A stretch of DNA of 10,112 nucleotides, from the NCBI GenBank assembly GCA_046757205.1, contig JBHHXR010000124.1, positions 1-10,112 on the forward strand, given 5' to 3'. Made by a program: the position numbers and the translations under genes. Positions 1 through 5,752 of the stretch are shown here, piece after piece (the first letter of the stretch is position 1; the number at the start of each line of letters is the position of its first letter). Under the pieces are notes generated by a model that was not told where the DNA came from, did not search any database, and saw nothing but the letters and a program-made list of their open reading frames with translations. The stretch is from JBHHXR01 sp046757205. GTDB lineage: Bacteria; Pseudomonadota; Alphaproteobacteria; Rhodobacterales; Rhodobacteraceae.

Positions 1-31
1 GGTCGACCCTCGGCTGAGGCGGCGGACATGA
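1..31 (+). CDS. C-terminal end of an upstream ABC transporter permease (partial)
   Basis: Reading from base 2, the sequence encodes V-D-P-R-L-R-R-R-T followed by TGA at 29-31. That stop overlaps the next gene's ATG at 28 in an ATGA arrangement. The D-P-R-L-R-R ending is typical of Dpp/Opp-family permeases, and the next gene ends almost identically (D-P-R-L-R-R-S-R-T). In these operons a DppB-type permease normally precedes the DppC-type permease, so this is most likely its tail. Only nine residues are visible, so the assignment rests on context and this short motif. The rest of the gene and the solute-binding protein would lie upstream. Confidence 0.6.
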   Translation, partial: VDPRLRRRT

Positions 32-897
32 GCGACGCCTTCGTTGCCCGTCCGGAGAGCGGCATTCTGCGTTCGGCGCTTCGGTCACGGAATTTCGTCC
101 TCGGTGGCGTTCTGACCGGTGTCTTTGTGGTCGCCGCGTTGGCTTCCTTTTTCTGGACACCCCACGACGTGACCTCTCTCGCCATTTCCGACAAACTGAA
201 ACTCCCGTCGGCCGGGTTCTGGTTCGGAACCGACCATTTTGGGCGCGATATCTTCTCCATGATCATGGTCGGCGCCCGCACGTCGATCGCCGTGGCGATC
301 GTCGCGGTCGGCATCGGCATCCTGCTTGGCGTGCCCCTGGGACTGGCGGCGGCGGCCCTGCGCGGCAGCATATTCGACGAGATCATCATGCGGGCGAACG
401 ACCTGATCTTCGCCTTCCCTGCCCTCCTGATCGCCATCCTGATCACGGCGGTGTTCGGTCCCGGCGCGCTCAACGCAATCATCGCCATCGGCATATTCAA
501 CACGCCGGTTTTCGCCCGCCTGTCGCGCGGCGCCGCGCTGTCGCTGTGGACACGGGATTTCCTGATGGCGGCGCGGGTCGCGGGCAAGGGCAAGGCGCGC
601 ATCTCGGCCGAGCACATCCTGCCCAACATCCTCAACCTGCTGATCGTTCAGGGCACCATCCAGTTCAGCCTCGGCATACTGGCCGAGGCCGGCCTGTCCT
701 ATGTCGGGCTCGGCGCGCAGCCGCCGGTGCCGAGCTGGGGGCGTATGCTGGCAGACAGCCAGACGATGATCTCCTTCGCGCCGCACCTGGCGATCTTTCC
801 GGGCATGGCCATCGTGCTGACCGTGCTCGGGCTGAACCTGATGGGCGACGGGCTGCGCGACGTTCTGGACCCGCGCCTGCGGCGGAGCCGGACATGA
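28..897 (+). CDS. Dpp/Opp-type ABC transporter permease (DppC-like)
   Basis: This is an inner-membrane permease of the peptide/opine/nickel importer class, 289 aa, the usual length for DppC/OppC proteins. A hydrophobic segment at about residues 23-45 is followed by the family motif GTDHFGRDIFS (67-77). Further membrane segments lie at about 82-112, 127-165, 204-224 and 253-275. The cytoplasmic EAA-type coupling loop, which docks on the ATPases, is at about 181-200 (AARVAGKGKARISAEHILPN). The family signature GLSYVGLGAQPPVPSWGRML spans 222-241. The start at 28 overlaps the previous stop and has a GAGG at 16-19, 8 bases upstream. The end overlaps the ATPase gene by 4 bases, so translation is probably coupled. 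It would pair with the upstream permease to form the channel. Substrate cannot be deduced; dipeptides, oligopeptides, amides, opines or sugars are all carried by this family. Confidence 0.93.
   Translation: MSDAFVARPESGILRSALRSRNFVLGGVLTGVFVVAALASFFWTPHDVTSLAISDKLKLPSAGFWFGTDHFGRDIFSMIMVGARTSIAVAIVAVGIGILLGVPLGLAAAALRGSIFDEIIMRANDLIFAFPALLIAILITAVFGPGALNAIIAIGIFNTPVFARLSRGAALSLWTRDFLMAARVAGKGKARISAEHILPNILNLLIVQGTIQFSLGILAEAGLSYVGLGAQPPVPSWGRMLADSQTMISFAPHLAIFPGMAIVLTVLGLNLMGDGLRDVLDPRLRRSRT
884..887 (+). promoter_or_regulatory. Shine-Dalgarno supporting the ATPase start at 894
   Basis: GGAG lies 6 bases before the ATG at 894, inside the end of the permease gene. It supports 894 as the true start over the much longer in-frame opening that begins at 546. 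Residues from that longer frame resemble an out-of-frame reading of the permease gene, while the protein from 894 begins directly with the ABC domain. Confidence 0.6.
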
Positions 898-2516
898 GCC
901 TGCTGGAAATCAGGAAGCTTTCCCTGTCGATCCATGGCGCACCGATCCTGAACGGCGTCAGCCTGGACATGGGCGAAGGCGAGGTCTTCGGGGTGATCGG
1001 CGAATCCGGCTCCGGCAAGAGCATGACGGCGTTTTCGGTGATGGGGCTTCTGCCGGCGGGCGCACGGACACAGGGCGAAGTCCTGCTTGAAGGTTCCGAT
1101 CTTCTGGCCATGAGCGAGGCCCGACTGTGCGGCATCCGCGGGGCCAGCATCGGCATGGTCTTTCAGGAGCCAATGACAGCGCTGAACCCGGTGCGGACCA
1201 TCGGCGACCAGGTTGCCGAAACCGCGCTGATACACGGCGCCATGTCGAAACGCGAAGCCATGAACACCGCGCGGCGGACACTCGACCGCGTGGGGCTGCC
1301 CGCCGACCGGTTTCCGCTCTCGCGCTACCCGCACGAGTTGTCGGGCGGCCAGCGGCAGCGGGTGGTGATCGCCATGGCCATCGCGCTTCGCCCGAAGCTG
1401 CTGATCGCCGACGAACCGACCACGGCGCTCGACGTCACGACGCAGGCGCAGATACTCGATCTGTTGCAGAAACTGGTGAGCGAAGACGGTATGGCGATGA
1501 TGCTGATCACCCACGACCTCGGCGTCGTCGCCGGCATCGCCGACAGGATCGCGATCATGAAGGAGGGCGAGATCGTGGAGGCCGGAGAAACGCTCGCCGT
1601 GTTCCGCCAGATGCGGCACCCCTACACGCGCGCGCTCTACGCCGCTTCCAGCCATGTTCCGGGCAGGAAGGTCGGCGACGTCCAGCGGGAGGTTCCGGTT
1701 CTGGAGGTGCGCAGCGTCGTTCGGGAATACGCGCTGCCGCGGCCTTCGCTTTTCTCCGCCCACTCGCGATTTCCTGCCGTCGACGGCGTGAGTTTCTCCG
1801 TCGAGCGCGGCGAGAATGTCGGTCTGGTCGGCGAAAGCGGCTGTGGAAAGTCAACCCTCGCCCGGGCCATTCTGGCGCTGGAACCGGTGCAGGGCGGCTC
1901 CATTTCGGTCTGCGGTCAGATCGTCAGGGCGGAGGCGGACGTGGCGCGCGCCGTTCGCCGCCGCATGCAGGTCGTGTTTCAGGATCCCTACGGCAGCTTC
2001 AACCCGCGTCACCGCGTAGGGCGGCTGGTCGCCGAGCCGTTTCACCTGCTCGATGCGCCGCCGCGCGGCGCCGAAAGGAAAGACCGGGTTGCCGGCGCGC
2101 TAGAAAGCGTTGGTTTGCGCGCCGCCGATGCGGACAAGTACATCCACGAGTTTTCCGGCGGTCAGCGACAAAGGATCGCCATCGCGCGCGCGCTGATCAT
2201 CGAGCCGGATCTGATCATTCTCGACGAGGCGGTTTCGGCCCTCGATGTGCAGGTTCGCGCGCAGATACTCGACCTGCTGGCCGATCTTTCGGACCGCCTC
2301 GATCTGTCGTATCTGTTTATCTCACATGATCTGTCGGTGGTCCGCGCGATTACCGATCGCGTGCTCGTCATGAAATCGGGGCGCATCGTCGAGGAAGGCC
2401 CGACGGAGCGCGTCTTCGCCGAGCCGCAGCACGAATACACGCGGACGCTGATCGCCGCCACGCCGCGCGTCGACGCGGCACTGGCGGCGCGGCAGGAACT
2501 GGGAGTTTCGCGATGA
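894..2516 (+). CDS. Dual-domain ABC transporter ATP-binding protein (DppD-DppF fusion)
   Basis: This 540-aa protein carries two complete nucleotide-binding domains and is the energy-coupling subunit of a peptide-class importer at the inner face of the membrane. Domain 1: Walker A GESGSGKS (36-43), Q-loop Q91, signature LSGGQRQ (149-155), Walker B LLIADEP (169-175), switch His207. Domain 2: Walker A GESGCGKS (313-320), VFQDPYGSFNP with Q-loop Gln363, signature FSGGQRQ (420-426), Walker B-like LIILDEAVSALD (440-451), switch His478. The catalytic Glu after Walker B is present in both (Glu174 and Glu445), so both sites look competent. DEAVSALD is a common variant in DppF-like domains. The peptide-importer C-terminal motif HPYTRAL appears after domain 1 (242-248), and HEYTRTL after domain 2 (513-519). 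The length matches fused proteins such as YejF and GsiA. It overlaps its neighbours by 4 bases on each side. Confidence 0.95.
   Translation: MSLLEIRKLSLSIHGAPILNGVSLDMGEGEVFGVIGESGSGKSMTAFSVMGLLPAGARTQGEVLLEGSDLLAMSEARLCGIRGASIGMVFQEPMTALNPVRTIGDQVAETALIHGAMSKREAMNTARRTLDRVGLPADRFPLSRYPHELSGGQRQRVVIAMAIALRPKLLIADEPTTALDVTTQAQILDLLQKLVSEDGMAMMLITHDLGVVAGIADRIAIMKEGEIVEAGETLAVFRQMRHPYTRALYAASSHVPGRKVGDVQREVPVLEVRSVVREYALPRPSLFSAHSRFPAVDGVSFSVERGENVGLVGESGCGKSTLARAILALEPVQGGSISVCGQIVRAEADVARAVRRRMQVVFQDPYGSFNPRHRVGRLVAEPFHLLDAPPRGAERKDRVAGALESVGLRAADADKYIHEFSGGQRQRIAIARALIIEPDLIILDEAVSALDVQVRAQILDLLADLSDRLDLSYLFISHDLSVVRAITDRVLVMKSGRIVEEGPTERVFAEPQHEYTRTLIAATPRVDAALAARQELGVSR
2501..2505 (+). promoter_or_regulatory. 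Shine-Dalgarno for the aldehyde dehydrogenase
   Basis: GGGAG lies 7 bases before the ATG at 2513, inside the 3' end of the ATPase gene. It supports this start, which overlaps the ATPase stop as ATGA. Confidence 0.55.
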
Positions 2517-3970
2517 CCCGGCACCCGGATTTATGGTTCGATCCGACGCTTGTGTTTGTCGGCGGCGCATGGCGGCCACCGGACGGCGGCGAGTTGCTGC
2601 CACTCGAAAACCCCTCCACCGGCGGCGAGGTCGGCACCATCGCCCGCGGCAACGCGGCCGACGTGGATGCCGCCGTTGGCGCGGCAAGAACGGCCTTGCA
2701 GGGTGACTGGGGCCGCATGACCGCGACCGAGCGCGGCCGGATACTGTCGCGCATGGGGCGGCTGGTACAGTCGAAGACCGAGACGCTGGCGCGGATCGAG
2801 GCGTCCGATGTGGGCAAGCCGCTGAAACAGGCGCGCGCCGACGCCGTCGCGCTGGCCCGCTACATGGAATTCTACGGCGGCGCGGCGGACAAGCTGCACG
2901 GTGAGACCATTCCTTATCTTGACGGCTACACGGTCTACACGCTGCGCCAGCCGCACGGCGTGACGGGGCATATCGTGCCGTGGAACTACCCGATGCAGAT
3001 TATTGGGCGCTCCGTCGGCGCGGCGCTTGCGATGGGCAACGCGGCGGTGCTGAAACCGGCGGAAGAGGCCTGCCTGACGGCGCTCGCATTTGCCGCAATC
3101 GCCGAGGAGGCCGGTCTGCCGCCCGGCGCGCTGAACGTGGTGCCGGGGCTGGGCGAGGAAGCGGGCGCCGCGCTGAGCTCCCATCGGGGCGTCGATCATA
3201 TCTCGTTCACCGGGTCCGTGGGCGTCGGTTCACTTGTGCAGGCAGCGGCGGCCCGAAACGTGGTTCCGGTCACGCTCGAGCTTGGCGGCAAGTCGCCGCA
3301 GATCGTGTTCGACGACGCCGACATCGACCGCGCGCTGCCGTTTCTGGTGAATGCGGGAATACAGAATGCCGGGCAGACATGTTCGGCGTCGTCGCGGATC
3401 CTGGTGCAGCGCGGCGTCTACGACCGGGTCACCAGGCTCATGGCCGAGCGGTACGGTGCCCTGCGCGTCGGAGCGGCGATGGACGATCTCGACGTCGGTC
3501 CGCTGATTTCGGCGCGGCAGAAATCGATGGTCGCGGGATTTCTCGAAAACGGCCGCGACCTGCGCGTGATCGCCAAAGGCGCACTTGCCGATGACGCGCC
3601 GCCGGGCGGTCATTACGTGGAGCCGGTGCTGCTTGGCGAAGTGGACCCCGCGCACGTTCTGGCGCGTGACGAGATATTCGGCCCCGTGCAGGTCGTCATC
3701 CCCTTCGACAGCGAGGAGGAGGCGCTGACCATCGCCAACGGCACCGACTACGGCCTTGTCGCCAGCGTCTGGTCGCGCGACGGCGGGCGGCAGATGCGGC
3801 TTGCCAGGGCGTTGCGATCCGGTCAGGTTTTCATCAACAACTACGGTGCCGGCGGCGGCGTTGAGTTGCCTTTCGGCGGCGTCGGGAAGTCGGGGCACGG
3901 GCGCGAGAAGGGATTCGAGGCGCTCTATTCCTTCTCGGTTCTGAAAACCGTTGCCGCCTGGCACGGATAA
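2513..3970 (+). CDS. NAD(P)-dependent aldehyde dehydrogenase
   Basis: This 485-aa cytoplasmic enzyme of the aldehyde dehydrogenase superfamily would oxidise an aldehyde to its acid. The standard catalytic set is present: Asn158 in the PWNYP motif, cofactor Lys181 in VLKPAEE, the glycine-rich turn FTGSVGVG (232-239), general base Glu256 in LELGGKSP, nucleophile Cys290 in NAGQTC, and Glu387 in DEIFGPV. The C-terminal ELPFGGVGKSGHGREKG motif is intact, and the length is normal. The N-terminal part (GGAW.PP.GG at 17-26) resembles betaine-aldehyde and gamma-aminobutyraldehyde-type enzymes, but I would not assign a substrate. Linkage with an importer, a short-chain dehydrogenase and an amide-type hydrolase suggests oxidation of an aldehyde derived from an imported compound. 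This is inference from gene order. Start 2513 overlaps the ATPase stop. Confidence 0.95.
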   Translation: MTRHPDLWFDPTLVFVGGAWRPPDGGELLPLENPSTGGEVGTIARGNAADVDAAVGAARTALQGDWGRMTATERGRILSRMGRLVQSKTETLARIEASDVGKPLKQARADAVALARYMEFYGGAADKLHGETIPYLDGYTVYTLRQPHGVTGHIVPWNYPMQIIGRSVGAALAMGNAAVLKPAEEACLTALAFAAIAEEAGLPPGALNVVPGLGEEAGAALSSHRGVDHISFTGSVGVGSLVQAAAARNVVPVTLELGGKSPQIVFDDADIDRALPFLVNAGIQNAGQTCSASSRILVQRGVYDRVTRLMAERYGALRVGAAMDDLDVGPLISARQKSMVAGFLENGRDLRVIAKGALADDAPPGGHYVEPVLLGEVDPAHVLARDEIFGPVQVVIPFDSEEEALTIANGTDYGLVASVWSRDGGRQMRLARALRSGQVFINNYGAGGGVELPFGGVGKSGHGREKGFEALYSFSVLKTVAAWHG

Positions 3971-3976
3971 GGAGGG
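3969..3976 (+). promoter_or_regulatory. Strong Shine-Dalgarno for the short-chain dehydrogenase
   Basis: AAGGAGGG lies directly on the aldehyde dehydrogenase stop (TAA at 3968-3970), with its GGAGG core 4 bases before the ATG at 3980. It is the best ribosome-binding site in the window, so this gene is probably initiated independently rather than only by coupling. Confidence 0.75.
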
Positions 3977-3979
3977 GAC

Positions 3980-4726
3980 ATGCGGCTTGCCGGAAAAACC
4001 GCCATCGTCACAGGGGCGGCATCGGGGTTCGGTGCGGGAATAGCCCGCAAGTTCATCTCCGAAGGCGCCCGGGTGATGATTGCCGATATCAACGGCGAGG
4101 CGGCGGAGGCAGTTGCCGCGGAGCTTGGCGAGAACGCTCTTGCGCAGGTTGTCGATATCTCGCGCGCAGACAGCGTGAACGCCATGGCGCAGGACGCCAT
4201 CGCGGCATTCGAACGACTTGATATCCTGGTCAACAATGCCGGCGTCACCCACCTGCCAAAACCGCTCGAGGACGTGAGCGAGGAAGACTTCGACCGCGTT
4301 CTCGCGGTCAACGTCAAGTCCGTCTACCTTACGGCGCGCGCGCTGGTGCCGCATTTCAAGGCAAACGGGTCCGGCGCGATCCTCAACATCGCCTCCACCG
4401 CCGGTGTCAGCCCGCGCCCGCGGTTGAACTGGTACAACGCCTCCAAGGGCTGGATGATCACCGCCACCCGCACCATGGCCGTGGAACTCGCGCCTGCCGG
4501 GATCAGGGTCAACGCGTTGAACCCGGTCGCAGGCGAGACGCCGCTGCTGAAGAGCTTCATGGGCGAGGACACGCCGGCGGTCAGGGCGAAATTCCTTGCG
4601 ACAATTCCGCTCGGGCGGTTTTCCACGCCGCAGGATATCGCGAACGCCGCCTGTTTTCTGTGTTCCGACGAGGCCTCAATGATCACCGGCGTGGCGATGG
4701 AAGTCGACGGCGGCCGCTGTATCTGA
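3980..4726 (+). CDS. Short-chain dehydrogenase/reductase (classical SDR)
   Basis: This 248-aa protein is a typical classical SDR, a cytoplasmic NAD(P)-dependent alcohol/ketone oxidoreductase. The cofactor motif TGAASGFG is at 11-18 and NNAG is at 85-88. The catalytic tetrad is Asn111, Ser139, Tyr152 and Lys156 (YNASK). Asp36 at the end of the second beta-strand (VMIADIN) favours NAD(H) over NADP(H) by the usual family rule. The C-terminal ITGVAMEVDGGRCI is a standard family ending. Automatic annotation would probably call it FabG-like or glucose 1-dehydrogenase, but its catabolic neighbours and Asp36 make fatty acid synthesis unlikely. In the cassette it could oxidise an alcohol to the substrate of the adjacent aldehyde dehydrogenase, or a hydroxy acid to a keto acid. 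That role is inference. Confidence 0.94.
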   Translation: MRLAGKTAIVTGAASGFGAGIARKFISEGARVMIADINGEAAEAVAAELGENALAQVVDISRADSVNAMAQDAIAAFERLDILVNNAGVTHLPKPLEDVSEEDFDRVLAVNVKSVYLTARALVPHFKANGSGAILNIASTAGVSPRPRLNWYNASKGWMITATRTMAVELAPAGIRVNALNPVAGETPLLKSFMGEDTPAVRAKFLATIPLGRFSTPQDIANAACFLCSDEASMITGVAMEVDGGRCI

Positions 4727-4729
4727 GCC

Positions 4730-5752
4730 ATGACGATGAAACCGGGGCAAGGAAATGCGATCACCGACGTGCCGGGCCTGCGGGTCGGCAACGCGCAGGA
4801 CGATAACCTGAAATCGGGCGTCACCGTTCTGGTCGGCGACGAACCGTTCGTGGCCTCCGTAAGTGTCATGGGCGGCGCGCCCGGCACCCGTGAGACCGAT
4901 CTTCTTCGGCCCGACAAGATGGTCGATGCCGTCGATGCGCTGGTGCTTTCGGGCGGTTCGGCCTTCGGCCTCGACGCGGCCGCCGGCGTCATGGATGCGC
5001 TGGCCAGCGACGGGCGCGGATTTGCCGTCGGCGAAGCGCGCGTGCCGATCGTTCCGGCGGCCATTCTTTTCGATCTGCTGAACGGCGGCGACAAGTCGTG
5101 GGCGGTCAATCCTTACAGGAAGCTCGGAACCGACGCCTACCGCGCGGCAGGCACCGGTTTTGCCTTGGGCACCGCCGGTGCCGGAACCGGTGCGACCACG
5201 TGCGATCTGAAGGGCGGGCTGGGATCGGCGTCGATCGTCCTGCCATCGGGAATTACCGTTGGCGCACTGGTCGCGGCCAACGCGCTGGGATCGGTGACCG
5301 TTGGCGGGGAGGCGAATTTCTGGGCCGCTCCGTTCGAGGCGGAAGGGGAATTCGGCGGCCTCGGCCCGGCCGCCGCCACATACGTCCAGGATTCGACTTT
5401 CCGCACCAAGATATCGGCGACAGAAGAAGGCGCCAACACGACGATCGCGATCGTGGCGACGGACGCGGAGCTGAGCAAGGCAGAGGCGCACCGCATGGCC
5501 GTCGCCGCCCACGACGGCATGGCGCGGGCCATCGTTCCTTCGCACACGCCCTTCGACGGAGACCTGGTGTTCTCCGTTTCGACACGCCGCCGACCGCCAT
5601 CCGGCGGTCGCCACGACCTTCTGGCAATCGGCCACGCCGCTGCGGTCTGCCTTGCCAGGGCCATCGCCCGGGCGGTTTTCGAGGCGACACCGGCGCCCGG
5701 GGACCGCTTCCCCGCGTGGCGGGAAAAATTCCGTGGGAGAGCGGGGCCATGA
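4730..5752 (+). CDS. P1-family (S58) N-terminal nucleophile hydrolase, NylC/DmpA-like
   Basis: This 340-aa protein belongs to the S58/P1 family, which includes DmpA aminopeptidase, BapA beta-peptidyl aminopeptidase and NylC nylon-oligomer hydrolase. Seen features: an N-terminal ITDVPGLRVGNAQ block (11-23), the MGGAPGTRETDLL stretch (47-59), LVLSGGSAFGLDAAAGVM (71-88), a Gly-rich region at 141-166, and GALVAANALGSV (178-189). NTT at 236-238 is the probable autocleavage point (Asn236|Thr237), giving alpha and beta chains of about 236 and 104 residues. Asp276 and Asp278 (FDGD) sit 39 and 41 residues after Thr237, the spacing I recall for Asp306/Asp308 after Thr267 in NylC. There is no signal peptide, so it acts in the cytoplasm, probably on amide or peptide bonds of an imported compound. 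Start 4730 follows the SDR stop by 3 bases with no clear Shine-Dalgarno; an in-frame ATG at 4736 is an alternative. Substrate unknown. Confidence 0.88.
   Translation: MTMKPGQGNAITDVPGLRVGNAQDDNLKSGVTVLVGDEPFVASVSVMGGAPGTRETDLLRPDKMVDAVDALVLSGGSAFGLDAAAGVMDALASDGRGFAVGEARVPIVPAAILFDLLNGGDKSWAVNPYRKLGTDAYRAAGTGFALGTAGAGTGATTCDLKGGLGSASIVLPSGITVGALVAANALGSVTVGGEANFWAAPFEAEGEFGGLGPAAATYVQDSTFRTKISATEEGANTTIAIVATDAELSKAEAHRMAVAAHDGMARAIVPSHTPFDGDLVFSVSTRRRPPSGGRHDLLAIGHAAAVCLARAIARAVFEATPAPGDRFPAWREKFRGRAGP
5591..5610. repeat. Perfect 8-bp inverted repeat with 4-base loop
   Basis: CGACCGCC at 5591-5598 and GGCGGTCG at 5603-5610 are perfect complements around the loop ATCC. The hairpin is inside the hydrolase gene, where it encodes part of RRRPPSGGR, about 140 bases before pgm. 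No T-run follows it, so it is not a standard intrinsic terminator. It may simply reflect GC-rich coding, or it may affect mRNA stability ahead of pgm. Confidence 0.5.
5735..5739 (+). promoter_or_regulatory. Shine-Dalgarno supporting the pgm start at 5749
   Basis: GGGAG lies 9 bases before the ATG at 5749. It supports this start rather than the longer in-frame opening from 5098, whose first 217 codons are an out-of-frame reading of the hydrolase gene. Confidence 0.6.

Noticed and set aside
546..893. A 116-codon in-frame extension ahead of the dual ATPase
   Set aside because: It is an alternative-frame reading of the permease gene, rich in Arg, Gly and Ala. The ABC domain begins at 894, which has a Shine-Dalgarno and an ATGA overlap.
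3230..4354. A 374-codon opening on the reverse strand across the aldehyde dehydrogenase and SDR
   Set aside because: Long antisense openings are expected in GC-rich genes. It spans two well-supported genes and shows no recognisable domain.
5168..5190. Short palindromes GGCACCG-C-CGGTGCC and CCGGAACCGG in the hydrolase gene
   Set aside because: They fall in a Gly/Ala/Thr-rich coding stretch (GTAGAGTG), where codon repetition creates such symmetry. There is no other sign of an operator.
5098..5748. A 217-codon in-frame extension ahead of pgm
   Set aside because: It is the other frame of the hydrolase gene with low-complexity Arg/Gly composition. Pgm homology starts at 5749.
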